Shown one piece after another: positions 14,472-23,214 of a stretch of DNA of 36,550 nucleotides. Numbering within the stretch: the first letter of the stretch is position 1; every line of letters begins with the position of its first letter. A program made the translations under genes and the position numbers. The DNA lies in NCBI GenBank assembly GCA_033809415.1, contig JAPXLT010000009.1, forward strand, positions 1 through 36,550, in the 5' to 3' direction. The DNA comes from JAQVUB01 sp033809415 (GTDB lineage: Bacteria; Verrucomicrobiota; Lentisphaeria; Oligosphaerales; Oligosphaeraceae). The notes beneath the pieces were generated by a model. It made no database searches. It had not been told where the DNA came from and worked only from the letters and a program-made list of their open reading frames with translations.

Positions 14472-17468
14472 ATGTCATATTCCAAACTGACGCTGTTTGT
14501 AGTTTTTATTTCAGGCCTTTTCCTGTGGAGTGCATCGGAAAAGCAAGCCATTTCGCTGCCTTACCAAAGCACCGCGCCGGTAATTGACGGGGATTTGTCT
14601 GATGACTGCTGGCAGTCGCTGCCATGGCATTCCGGCTTCCTCTATCACCGTACGTTGCAGGCAGCCGAAAAAGACACCCGCTTCCGAATGTTCCATGATG
14701 GGTACCATCTTTTCGTAGCCGTGGAAGCGTTCGAACCGTTACCGGAAAAATTGCGCCGCGAAAAATATCCTTTTGACTCCTCGATCATCTGGATGAATGA
14801 CTCCATCGAGTTCTTTATCTGTACGGACCCGTTGAAACGCTCTTTTCATCAGATCATCATAGATGCGGCTGGGCAACGCTATGATACGCGTTATGAAGAT
14901 AATAATGCTGGTGGATACAAGGGAAATGCAACTTGGGACAGCGGCGCTGAGGTGGGTTGTGCCGCAGGGGATGACCGCTGGTGCATCGAGCTTGCGCTGC
15001 CTCTGGCATTGCTGAATGCCAGCGCACCGGAATGGTCTTTCAACCTGGTGCGCAATCGCAATAGTGTTTCGCCGCGTCAGCTGAGCTCATTCGCGGCTAA
15101 TTCCGAAAGCAAAAATGCCCGTCCGGAAATTTTCCTGCCTCTGCTTCCTGAACAATGGCAGGCGGACGTTTATGCTTTCGCCGTCAATTTGATTGGAACG
15201 GAATACAAGCGTCTCGATGAGAATCATTTTGTTGCCGACGTCTCCGTGCATGCCAGCAGCCGTTCCGACCGTTTTCGGATTTTGCGGCAGCATCTCCGCC
15301 TTCTGAATTTGCAAGGCGAATTGGTGGCGGAGCAAGAAAATAAGATTGAGGTGCCTGCCGGCAAGTTCACCGAATTGCTGGTGAAGTTGCAAAATGTTGA
15401 CGCAGGCACTTATCTGCTGGATATACGGCTCTATGACAACCTCTCCGCACGGAACCTGCTGGCTGGAGTTCGGGAAAAAATCTTGCTCGAATATGCCCCG
15501 TTTTCCATTAGGCTCATTAATCCGCCATACCGAAACGCGATTTTCGCCAGTATGCCGGAACAGAATATTGAAGCAGCAATCGATTTCAAGGATTTTCTTG
15601 GCAAGCCTCTGACAGTGACACTTTCAGGCAAAGACGGCAAGGTGGATGAATTCCATATTGCAGCCGCACAAGCCACCCAGACAGTGCAGTTCCAGGCCAA
15701 GGATCTGCCCATTGGCGATTACCGGCTCAGCGCAAGCGTTGGCGGCCTTGACTTCAAGCCGGAAATCGTCCTGCCCATCCGCAAACTGAAAGCGCTGAAA
15801 GGAGAAGTCTGGGTTGACCGGGAAGGCATAACCCATGTTGACGGCAAGCGTTTTTTCCCCTTTGGCTGGTATGGCCATGATGACAGTGACGCTCCCAAGC
15901 CGCACCTCAACTCCGTGCTGGATACCAGTTTGTATTCCACCAGGGAAGGCTTGCTGCAAGCCTTTGACCGGCGGCAGCAGCTGGGGGAGAAAATGATGTT
16001 ATTCCCTTATCAAGAATTCAACGCTAACTGGGGCAGCAAGGTCTTTGCGACAAAAAACCGCAGTGGTGGATTGACGCCGGAGCAGCGTGAGCTTCTCACC
16101 GCTTTCATTCCGACAATCAGGGAGCACCCCGCCCTGCTGGGCTATTACATGGCCGATGAGCCTGAAGCCCACGATGACAACCCGCGCTGGTATCTGGAGG
16201 TCTATGAGCTGCTCCGCGAGCTGGACCCCTGGCACCCCTGCTTCATGCTTAACTACGGCCTGTACGGAATCCGCCGTTTTTATCAGACCTGTGACATTCT
16301 TTTGCCGGACTGCTATCCCACCTACTTCGAAGATGGCAGCACCGGCAAGCCAAGACATTGCTCCTCCGAATGGGCCATGGCCGCAACCGCCTTGCGTCCT
16401 TCCTGGTTTATGCCACTGGTGGCCAGCTGGCCGGCGAGGAATCGCAGGAACGTGCGCGGCGTGCCGCCTAACTATGATGAGTTGCGAAGCCAGTTCTTCC
16501 AGGCTTTGATCCATAATGTCAAAGGCTTTAATCTGTACGCATATTTCGAGTCCCAACGCTTCGCATCGCTAATATTGGGGCCAGATGATATCGGAAAGAC
16601 CTTGCAAACCCTACAAGACTTCCTGCTGCCGAATTCGCGGCAACAAGCCTTGAAAGTAACCACCAAGCCGGAATCAGAGTTTTTTCAGGCTGGATTCAAG
16701 ATGGAAGGCGACAAGCAATGTCTGCTTGCCGTCAATACGGAAATGCGTCCTATTAAGGCGACTTTTGTGATCCAGGAACCCGTTGCTGACAAGTTGTATG
16801 TGGCCGGTGAAAAGCGCTTTGTCAAGCTGAACCGAGGCGTCTTCAGCGACACCTTCCTTCCCGGGGAGACGCATGTCTACGTCAATTCCGAGGCAGCGGC
16901 AGCGGCAGTGCCGATGGTCGAGGGAACCCGCCAAGCCATTGATGCGCTGCGCCGCAGTCGCAAAAAACCAGGCAACCTGATCGGCATGGGCGAGATGTTG
17001 GTGGCGGATTATCTGGATTATTCCGCCGGGAAACTTCCGCCGGGGGTGCCGAAGATCGAGGCTTCGAGCGATCCGAAAAGCTTTTTTGCCACCGCCAAAA
17101 CCGGCTCGAGGTATTACCTGATTGACGGCTTGACCGCCCCGAAGCGGGTGGAATACACCTGGTCTCCGGCCAAAAGCGATCAAAGCCCGTTCATTGAAAT
17201 CACCCTGCCGGAAGCGGCCACCCTCCGGGAATTGGTGCTCTATACTCCAAGTGGAAATCTGCGGAGCGGATCGGTTGACGTAGCCGATAGGCGCATAGAC
17301 TTCACCCGCCCGCAAACCGAAGTGGCGGACCGGGAAGTCGTTAAAATCTCAGTGCCTCTGCCGGAAATTGTCGCAGATAAAATTCGCATTGACTTTAAGG
17401 ATTTCGATATCGATTTCCATACCCAACGACCTGAACGGCGCCTGCTTTCGGAAATAGAATTGTATTGA
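14472..17468 (+). CDS. Secreted CBM9 / TIM-barrel glycosidase-like protein, copy 1
   Basis: About 998 residues. Order: signal peptide 1-22; CBM9-like carbohydrate-binding domain about 30-220 (APVIDGDLSDDCW, then FHDGYHLFVAVEAFEP); beta-sandwich about 230-430; a TIM barrel about 435-780 introduced by GEVWVDREGITHVDGKRFFP and containing GYYMADEPE with a possible acid/base E563; and a C-terminal discoidin-like domain with IEITLPEAATLREL. The barrel resembles clan GH-A enzymes, but no single family can be named. A substrate is not evident; the binding domain suggests a polysaccharide. ATG 14472 is chosen with GAGG at 14459-14462; GTG 14457 and ATG 14463 are in frame. A paralogue of the same architecture is at 24650. 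The gene overlaps in regulation with the small protein just upstream. Confidence 0.85.
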   Translation: MSYSKLTLFVVFISGLFLWSASEKQAISLPYQSTAPVIDGDLSDDCWQSLPWHSGFLYHRTLQAAEKDTRFRMFHDGYHLFVAVEAFEPLPEKLRREKYPFDSSIIWMNDSIEFFICTDPLKRSFHQIIIDAAGQRYDTRYEDNNAGGYKGNATWDSGAEVGCAAGDDRWCIELALPLALLNASAPEWSFNLVRNRNSVSPRQLSSFAANSESKNARPEIFLPLLPEQWQADVYAFAVNLIGTEYKRLDENHFVADVSVHASSRSDRFRILRQHLRLLNLQGELVAEQENKIEVPAGKFTELLVKLQNVDAGTYLLDIRLYDNLSARNLLAGVREKILLEYAPFSIRLINPPYRNAIFASMPEQNIEAAIDFKDFLGKPLTVTLSGKDGKVDEFHIAAAQATQTVQFQAKDLPIGDYRLSASVGGLDFKPEIVLPIRKLKALKGEVWVDREGITHVDGKRFFPFGWYGHDDSDAPKPHLNSVLDTSLYSTREGLLQAFDRRQQLGEKMMLFPYQEFNANWGSKVFATKNRSGGLTPEQRELLTAFIPTIREHPALLGYYMADEPEAHDDNPRWYLEVYELLRELDPWHPCFMLNYGLYGIRRFYQTCDILLPDCYPTYFEDGSTGKPRHCSSEWAMAATALRPSWFMPLVASWPARNRRNVRGVPPNYDELRSQFFQALIHNVKGFNLYAYFESQRFASLILGPDDIGKTLQTLQDFLLPNSRQQALKVTTKPESEFFQAGFKMEGDKQCLLAVNTEMRPIKATFVIQEPVADKLYVAGEKRFVKLNRGVFSDTFLPGETHVYVNSEAAAAAVPMVEGTRQAIDALRRSRKKPGNLIGMGEMLVADYLDYSAGKLPPGVPKIEASSDPKSFFATAKTGSRYYLIDGLTAPKRVEYTWSPAKSDQSPFIEITLPEAATLRELVLYTPSGNLRSGSVDVADRRIDFTRPQTEVADREVVKISVPLPEIVADKIRIDFKDFDIDFHTQRPERRLLSEIELY

Positions 17469-17474
17469 GAAAGG

Positions 17475-17665
17475 GTAAGGCGTCAGTGAACCCGGGTAGG
17501 CAAAAAATTCTTTTTTGAACAACGAAATGCCCGAAAGGACTCGAAAAATTTTCATGGAAATGGCTTTGTCTGCGAGAGCAAGTCGTATTTGCCATGAAAT
17601 TTTTTTCGTGTCCATTCGTGTTTTTAGTTGTAAAAAAACTATCACCCAGTTTACTGACGTATTAC
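17475..17665 (+). mobile_element. MITE-like element with terminal inverted repeats, copy A
   Basis: 191 bases. Both ends read inwards as GTAAnnCGTCAGTRAAC, followed by a G/T-rich part. The interior holds TGAACAACGAAATGCCCG and an inverted TTTCATGG/CCATGAAA pair with GCTTTGTCTGCG between. It lies 6 bases after the CBM9 gene stop, and its right end abuts AAAGGA of the next gene. It has no transposase gene. The reverse complement copy is at 23984-24171. Confidence 0.85.
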
Positions 17666-17684
17666 TGTGAAAGGACTTGGAAAA

Positions 17685-19943
17685 ATGAAATTGCGTACAT
17701 CTGACATTGTCATAAAGTTGCCGGAGAGGCCGCAAATCTGGGAGAAGAAAGCAGCAGAGGAACTGCGCGATTACCTGAAGAAGACTTGCCTGTCCGTCAC
17801 CGCGCATGGCATGAAGCCGGTGTTTTGCATTGGCGACACGGAGGTTGCCCTGTCGGCCGGTTATTCGTCCAAGACGATGGCGGAAGAGGAATGGGTGGTC
17901 AAGACGCTGCCGGACGGCGGTATCATTTTCTGCGGCGGCGGCACCCGCGGAACCCTCTACAGCGTCTTCTGCTTTCTGGAGAACCATGTGGGAGTGCGCT
18001 GGTTTACTCCGACCGAAGAATTCCTGCCCAAGGCAAGACGCCTTGACCTGAGCGGACTGCATCTCTCCGGACGCCCGTTTTTTCGCATTCGAAATGTTTA
18101 CCGCAAGCCGAAAGCAGCCTTTGACCGGGGGCGTTTTGCCGCCCGGAACCGCTTGAACCAGGACGGCGAATGGCCCCTGATTGATCCAGCCTACGGCTCC
18201 TGCATCGATTTTGGCTCTCCTGAACATTGCCATACTATAGAACACGGCTATCTGCCAGCAGAAAAATACTTTCGCAAACATCCTGAGTACTACGCTTTGA
18301 TTGATGGGAAGCGCAATTCGGATATGTTTTTCGGGCAGGTCTGCCTGTCGCATCCCGATCTGCCGGAATTGTTTATCAGCAAGCTGAAGGCCTATATTCT
18401 GGCCGATGAGAAAAAAGCCGCCAAAAGCGGCAGGGTTCCCCCGCGGATTTACGATATATCAATGAACGACAGCCGCGGGTTCTGCCAATGCCCTGACTGT
18501 GCAAAGAAAGTTGCCCGTTACGGCGAAAGCGGCACATTGCTTCTGGTGTTGAATCAAGTTGCCGCCATGCTGAAAGAATTTCGCCCGGAGTATTTTTTGC
18601 AGACACTGGCTTATTTTGCCACAACCTCGTCGCCCCGGGGCGGCATCAAGGCTATGGACAACATGATCATCCGCACCTGCAATACGGAAACTTATCTGCA
18701 TCAAAGTATTCTTTCGCCATTGAATGAGAAGTTCCGCAGGCAGGTGGAAGGCTGGGCGGCATGTGCCGAGAAGCTCTTCCCCTGGGAGTATTCCATCACT
18801 TACGGCGCCGCAGGGCCGCTGCCGTATCCCAGTGAATATACCTTGGCCGAAAATGTCCGCTTCTATGCCGCCAACAAGGGCATAGGAATTTTCTTCGAGC
18901 ATGAAAACCCGCATCTGAATGACATGTATGACCTCAAAGTCTACATGGAGGCAAAGCTGATGGAGAATCCAGAGCTTGATAGCCGTGCGCTGATGTCGGA
19001 TTTCTGTACGAAATACTACGGGCCGGGCGCAAAGGCAATTCTGGAATATCGTCAGGTTTTGAACCGGACTGCTACCGAAAACCAGGCTCAAGTTCGCTAT
19101 TTCTTCCCGGCAGCACAGGATTTCCGCTATATTGATTGGCCGGCCATGAAAAAAATGCAGGGGATTCTTGATGTCGGCCAGAGGAAAGTCAGCAGAAATC
19201 CTGTTTTACGGCATCGTTTCAATCGTGCCAGGACCAGTTTAGATTTTGCGTTAGTCTGCACGCTTTCCTGGTGGTATCGCAATCAGGCGACAAAATGTGA
19301 TGAAGAAGAGCTTTTCAAAAAACTCTTTGTGACTTCCAGGCGAAGGCTTTTTTCCTGTTGGCGGCAAAGTATCGACCACTTGCAGGATGTGGAAAGGCGG
19401 GAGGTGCCGCAAAAACAGCTTACGTATTTGGAGGTCTGTGAAAAAAGAAGCAGCCGGGCAATGGTCAGCCGGAAGGACTTGTGCCATGCGCAACTCGAGT
19501 TTTTCACTCCGGATTGCTGGCGTATCGTCGGAGGTGACGAGATTTGCATGCGCTCTTCAAAAGCAGCAGCAGGAGCTTTTTACCGGGTTTTCCCGGAGCT
19601 TCAAAAGGACGAGAAAATACGCCTGATTGCCTCGCGGTTCAATAATTCTTCCCAGACGGAACAGCTCATCTGCACTGCTGAGTATTCCGAGGCGGATTTC
19701 CATGCCACGGATTTTGTCTGGTTGCCGGTAGGTTGTCTTAAGCTTACGCATAACGATCTTATGCTGTCACTTCTACATCGGCTCAAGATCAACTGGCGCT
19801 TCGGTTTTCTGCTGGACCAATATCGAGACAAAGAAGTCAAGCTGTGGGTGGAAATGCGTTATCGGGGAGGAAAGAAGCCTTGCCTCGATATCGGCGCCAT
19901 CCTGGTGACCGATGCCGGGCAAAACGAAATTCCGCGTACATAA
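17685..19943 (+). CDS. DUF4838 domain protein, glycosidase-like
   Basis: 752 residues. The N-terminal about 130 residues are an alpha-glucuronidase-like (GH67-type) lead domain of alternating strands and helices: AAEELRDYLKKT, FCIGDTEVA, FCGGGTRGTLYSVFCFLE and VGVRWFTPTEEFLP. DUF4838 follows, with a CQCPDCAK cysteine motif (C267, C269, C272) in a barrel-like region and a YFATTSSP segment. Proteins of this kind sit in polysaccharide-utilisation gene clusters of Lentisphaerae, Planctomycetes and Bacteroidetes; activity is assumed to be glycosidic and is not assigned. No signal peptide is seen from the chosen start, unlike the CBM9 protein before it. ATG 17685 has AAAGGA at 17670-17675; GTG 17667 is possible. 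The leader is almost entirely the MITE-like element. Confidence 0.85.
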   Translation: MKLRTSDIVIKLPERPQIWEKKAAEELRDYLKKTCLSVTAHGMKPVFCIGDTEVALSAGYSSKTMAEEEWVVKTLPDGGIIFCGGGTRGTLYSVFCFLENHVGVRWFTPTEEFLPKARRLDLSGLHLSGRPFFRIRNVYRKPKAAFDRGRFAARNRLNQDGEWPLIDPAYGSCIDFGSPEHCHTIEHGYLPAEKYFRKHPEYYALIDGKRNSDMFFGQVCLSHPDLPELFISKLKAYILADEKKAAKSGRVPPRIYDISMNDSRGFCQCPDCAKKVARYGESGTLLLVLNQVAAMLKEFRPEYFLQTLAYFATTSSPRGGIKAMDNMIIRTCNTETYLHQSILSPLNEKFRRQVEGWAACAEKLFPWEYSITYGAAGPLPYPSEYTLAENVRFYAANKGIGIFFEHENPHLNDMYDLKVYMEAKLMENPELDSRALMSDFCTKYYGPGAKAILEYRQVLNRTATENQAQVRYFFPAAQDFRYIDWPAMKKMQGILDVGQRKVSRNPVLRHRFNRARTSLDFALVCTLSWWYRNQATKCDEEELFKKLFVTSRRRLFSCWRQSIDHLQDVERREVPQKQLTYLEVCEKRSSRAMVSRKDLCHAQLEFFTPDCWRIVGGDEICMRSSKAAAGAFYRVFPELQKDEKIRLIASRFNNSSQTEQLICTAEYSEADFHATDFVWLPVGCLKLTHNDLMLSLLHRLKINWRFGFLLDQYRDKEVKLWVEMRYRGGKKPCLDIGAILVTDAGQNEIPRT

Positions 19944-19947
19944 CCGC

Positions 19948-20240
19948 ACTTTTTAACAACGAAAAGACACGAAAAGGCACGAAAATTTTTATAGGGATTG
20001 CTGCTTTGACGGAAGGGATTGCTCTGGCGAAGTTCTTGTGTGCCAAGGTCGGCTTTACGCAATTGCGTCGGAGGCGATATGGAGCGCCGGCGGCTCGCCG
20101 GCATTGACATCGTGGTTCGCTTTCATCACAGAAAACAGCGGGACTTATGGAGTGCGGCGGCAAGCTCCCGCATTCCAAATTTGCCTCTCTCCATAAAAAA
20201 TCTTTCACGAAAAATAAGAAGTTGGGTGCTAGTGTGAAGA
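19948..20240 (+). repeat. TAACAACGAA module and mosaic copy of the hairpin element
   Basis: Six bases after the DUF4838 stop a T-run and TAACAACGAAAAGACACG begin, continuing with ATAGGGATTGCTGCTTTGAC. From 20038 the interspersed element starts (TGTGCCAAGGTCGGCTTTAC, hairpin at 20086-20102). Its middle is replaced by another imperfect hairpin, GGAGTGCGG and CCGCATTCC (about 20148-20176), before its A-rich 3' part returns at 20200-20236. Confidence 0.85.
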
Positions 20241-20293
20241 AAATGATTCGAGCATATTATCAGGAACTGTCAGAGAAAAAAGGAGTTTGCTTT

Positions 20294-21370
20294 ATGTGTC
20301 TCGGATGGATGCTTTGCTTCCTTCTCGTATGTTGCCTGCTTTTCACGGCTTGTTCCTCACTCAAGCTTTGCAAGCAGGGCAAATTCGAGCGTTTTTTTGT
20401 CTGGAGCATGCCGACTACCGACGAGTTGGCAACTGTTTCTGCTGAGCTTGGCGTCACGGATGTGGTGATCAGCCATGGCAATCGCCGGCAGAAGGAACTG
20501 GCGAAACAGCACCAATTCCGTATGTATCCCTGCATTATGCCAACCGTTGCTCTTTGGAAACAATATAACAAGGATGCCGCTGCCCCGTTACAAGTCATGC
20601 TGCCGGAGGAGGAGGCTATTCACAAATTCCGCTGGATTGACAGGGCGGAAGGGACGCGTAATCCATCACATTATGGGGGTGAACCTGTCTTTGATCCTTC
20701 AACTGGGCGGCATCTGACAGATCCACTGAGTACCCGACTGCTTTGCTTGAACCATCCGGAAGTGCGAACGGTTTTTGAAAAACAGATTTTGGAATACTGC
20801 GCAATTCCAGAATATGATGGGATTGCCTTTGATTTTATCGGCTACATGAATGGGAGGGGCTGTTATTGCGAACATTGCCGCCAGCTTTATCAACAATATC
20901 TGGAACAATCCGGCAAAGCGGATTCAGCAGCGGTTCAGGATGCTTTCTATCTCGAACAGCTGGTGAATTTCTGTAATTATTTGCACCGCTTTATAAAAGA
21001 GAAACGACCACAGATGCTGACAACATCGCACCTGTATCCGGTATTTCTGCCGAAGCCACTTTATGGGTGCCTGCTCGAATATGATTTTACCCAGGAGACG
21101 GCCGCATGGTATTTCCCCTGGAGCGAAGAAAAAATACTGGATTATTCACGGGCGATCAGCCGCTATCCCGGAGGCGTGCATTTTATCGGCTATTATGACC
21201 ACAACAAACGCCCGGCTTTCCCGGAAAAGACGGCGGCTCGGATCGAACTCGAACTTAGCACCATGTTACGTGGAGGAGCACGCCACCTTTCCGTCTGCGG
21301 ATTTCAGGACGTGCTGGAGAGTCCGGAAATCCGGCAGGCTTTCAAAAAATATCTTCGTGGGGCAAAATAA
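20294..21370 (+). CDS. Putative lipoprotein, TIM-barrel glycoside-hydrolase-like
   Basis: 358 residues. A hydrophobic lead ends FTAC at residue 20, a likely lipobox with nonconsensus F at -3, so the protein is probably lipid-anchored. The body resembles putative glycosyl-hydrolase TIM barrels (GHL-type): VTDVVISHGN, YDGIAFDFIGYMNGRG, a following CYCEHCRQLYQQYLEQ cysteine patch, and FIGYYDHN late in the barrel. The D in IAFDF is a catalytic candidate. No family number or substrate can be given. ATG 20294 is chosen for its AAAAAAGGAG site (20276-20285); the frame is open upstream to 20147 through repeat sequence, which is not considered coding. The gene is last in the first carbohydrate locus, 350 bases after the DUF4838 gene, and may have its own promoter. 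Confidence 0.72.
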   Translation: MCLGWMLCFLLVCCLLFTACSSLKLCKQGKFERFFVWSMPTTDELATVSAELGVTDVVISHGNRRQKELAKQHQFRMYPCIMPTVALWKQYNKDAAAPLQVMLPEEEAIHKFRWIDRAEGTRNPSHYGGEPVFDPSTGRHLTDPLSTRLLCLNHPEVRTVFEKQILEYCAIPEYDGIAFDFIGYMNGRGCYCEHCRQLYQQYLEQSGKADSAAVQDAFYLEQLVNFCNYLHRFIKEKRPQMLTTSHLYPVFLPKPLYGCLLEYDFTQETAAWYFPWSEEKILDYSRAISRYPGGVHFIGYYDHNKRPAFPEKTAARIELELSTMLRGGARHLSVCGFQDVLESPEIRQAFKKYLRGAK

Positions 21371-21410
21371 GAGGCGGGGTGGTTACTGACCCATTACGTT
21401 CCTGAATCCG

Positions 21411-21725
21411 TAATGTGTCTTCTGTGGTGCGTGGTGCGTGGTGCGTGGTGCGGGTCAGACGTGGTGGACAGTGTGGACGGTGTGGACTGTGTGGACTGTG
21501 TGGACAGTGTGGACGGTGCGGACTGTGTGGACTGTGTGGACGGTGCGGACTGTGTGGACGGTGCGGACAGGACAAGGACATCTCCCCGTACCCCACGACA
21601 GTCAGAATAATCACAACCGGGACGGTTGCGCTACTTTTTAAACCGCATGCACCACCATCCGTCAAAGCAGCGACCCTACAAAATTTTCGTGCCTTTTCGT
21701 GTCTTTTCGTTGTTAAAAAATAGGT
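21411..21725. repeat. Repeat block: 7-bp and 9-bp tandems, CAACCGGGACGGTTG, reverse TAACCACGAA
   Basis: After GTCTTCTG come four GTGGTGC units (21424-21451), then GGGTCAGACGTGG and about 12 nine-base units of GTGTGGACG type (21464-21570), then ACGACAGTCAG and the hairpin module with CAACCGGGACGGTTG (about 21611-21625). A reverse TAACCACGAA module ends 24 bases beyond the regulator stop. Most of this block is repeated at 29490-29690 with a different number of 9-bp units. Confidence 0.88.
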
Positions 21726-21745
21726 TGTGTGTGGTGCGTCTGGGA

Positions 21746-22771
21746 TCATGCCGGCAGGGCTGGCAGGTTATCGAGGCCGACCAGTTCGACATCGAGGTGT
21801 TCCTGGATCGTCAGTTTTGGATCAGCGATCAGCTTTTGCATGGCCTGGAATGCTTCCCGCCCGATCTGCTGCGGGTGTTGATCCACGGTGGCAATTGGCA
21901 GCAAGTCGCTGATGCCTGCAACGTTCCCGAACCCGGTCATGGCGATCTTTCCGCGCCAGGGGATTCCCAATTGGTCGGCTGCTTTGACAATCTTGGCAAT
22001 ATCGTCATCGGCAGCAGATACGATCGCGGTCAGCCTGGGATATTGTTGCAGCATTTTCTGCAGAATACGCTGTCCCTCAAAGCTTGAAATTATATCACTA
22101 TCATAGGTCCAGAAGGTGCGTTCCCGGGTATCCTGGATTCCGGCCTCCTGCATGGCGGCGTAGAAGCCTTTCAGGCGTCCGGGCGCATGGCTGCTGCGGA
22201 AGAGAATGACGATGTCGCGGTGATTTCTTTTCAGCAGCTCCTGCATGATCTGATAGGCGCCCCGATAGCTGTCGCAGGCGACATAATGGCTGTCCATGCC
22301 CGGTGGGGTACTGTTTTCCTCCAGATAAATCACCGGAATCGAGCCGACATCAACAGATCCGTAGCCGCAACTGAAAAAGCCGGATATCTTGGCGGTGGAG
22401 AGCCTTGACAGGACGTAAGACAGCTGATCCGGGGGAGGGGCAACGACGCTCATCAGGCAGTGATGCGCCAGAGCGGCTTGTTGTAAGCCATACAGCAACA
22501 AAGTATAATAGGGATGCCGGAAGTTACCGATGTAGGCAAACTGCTTGACCGGAAAAGCTTGCAGTTGCTCGACCAGGGTGCCGGCTCCCCGCCCGGCCCT
22601 GGACAGCAAGCCCTCGGATACCAGCGCGGATACGGCTTTGTTCGCGGTCGTCTTGTTCACACCATATTTTTCAGCTATGCGGTATTCCGAAGGAAAGCGG
22701 CTGCCGGGCGGATACGTCCCGGCCTTCAACTCTTCCCGCAAAGCATCTGTCAAAGCCATTAATTTACTCAA
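21746..22771 (-). CDS. GntR-type winged helix / LacI-type sensor transcriptional regulator
   Basis: 341 residues. Residues 1-70 are a GntR winged helix (FPSEYRIAEKYGVNKTTANK, then GLLSRAGRGAGTLV). Residues about 75-341 are a periplasmic-binding-protein-like sensor as in LacI (FAYIGNFRHPYYTLLLYGL, RHNRDIVILFR-like segment, AIVSAADDDIAK, GIPWRGKIAMTGF and a final TVDQHPQQIGREAFQ). The layout equals that of AraR-type repressors, so it probably represses the divergent second locus until a sugar binds. The start is TTG 22771, because AAGGAG lies 5 bases before it (22778-22783 on the complement); the next in-frame ATG at 22759 would be too far. Candidate operators lie in the adjacent intergenic region. 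Confidence 0.9.
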   Translation of the reverse strand: MSKLMALTDALREELKAGTYPPGSRFPSEYRIAEKYGVNKTTANKAVSALVSEGLLSRAGRGAGTLVEQLQAFPVKQFAYIGNFRHPYYTLLLYGLQQAALAHHCLMSVVAPPPDQLSYVLSRLSTAKISGFFSCGYGSVDVGSIPVIYLEENSTPPGMDSHYVACDSYRGAYQIMQELLKRNHRDIVILFRSSHAPGRLKGFYAAMQEAGIQDTRERTFWTYDSDIISSFEGQRILQKMLQQYPRLTAIVSAADDDIAKIVKAADQLGIPWRGKIAMTGFGNVAGISDLLPIATVDQHPQQIGREAFQAMQKLIADPKLTIQEHLDVELVGLDNLPALPA

Positions 22772-22785
22772 TTCTTTCTCCTTCA

Positions 22786-23002
22786 GGGCTTACCCAAAAT
22801 CTTGTTTTTCGTAATAGATTTTTTATGGACGATGGACAGGGACAGGAATGGACAAGATGGACCGAATGGACAGGAATGGAATGCTGAATGGACAATGGAC
22901 AATGGACAAGGGACAAGGGACAGGGAACAACCGATTCGACCGATCTGTCGTCCGTGCAAAGTCCGTGCAAAGTCCGTGCAAAGTCCGTGCAAAGTCCGTG
23001 TA
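22786..23002. repeat. Repeat block before the second locus: element 3' part, GGACAATGGAC and GTCCGTGCAAA tandems
   Basis: A reverse copy of the 3' end of the hairpin element (22788-22815) lies about 17 bases before the TTG start of the minus-strand regulator. A degenerate tandem of ATGGACA units follows (22826-22925), and then five 11-bp GTCCGTGCAAA units (22950-23002). Confidence 0.8.
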
Positions 23003-23075
23003 CGGCAATCGGAATGGACATACCTGCTAATATAACACGAAAAGTGAATGAGTCAAAAAAACCTTAAAAAATAAT

Positions 23076-23104
23076 TTGACTTTTGTTTGATATAGGTTTA
23101 TAAT
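23076..23104 (+). promoter_or_regulatory. Sigma-70 type promoter of the second locus
   Basis: TTGACT at 23076-23081 and TATAAT at 23099-23104 with a 17-base spacer form a near-ideal housekeeping promoter pointing at the pseudopilin gene at 23215. The expected start of transcription is near 23111, giving a leader of about 100 bases. Confidence 0.75.
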
Positions 23105-23143
23105 CAAGATGGCGACATTTTTTACGTTTTTTCCTACTCGCTA

Positions 23144-23158
23144 AAGTGAATCATTCAC
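23144..23158. promoter_or_regulatory. Candidate operator, palindrome GTGAATCATTCAC
   Basis: A perfect 13-bp palindrome with a central C (23146-23158) lies about 35-45 bases downstream of the expected transcription start. A related half-like site AAAGTGAATGAGTCA is at 23042-23055, upstream of the -35. Two sites bracketing a strong promoter suit the adjacent GntR/LacI-type repressor. This is inferred. Confidence 0.55.
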
Positions 23159-23214
23159 AGTGCTTTTCGCGGGAATGGATTTCTGGGTTGCATTTATACA
23201 AAGGAGGTATCAAC

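Noticed and set aside
15624..15959. Long antisense open frames in the CBM9 and glycosidase genes
   Set aside because: They are mirror frames of GC-rich genes with no start signals or recognisable motifs.
21424..21570. CRISPR array
   Set aside because: The repeats are contiguous, of 7-11 bp, without unique spacers of regular size, and no cas gene is in the window.
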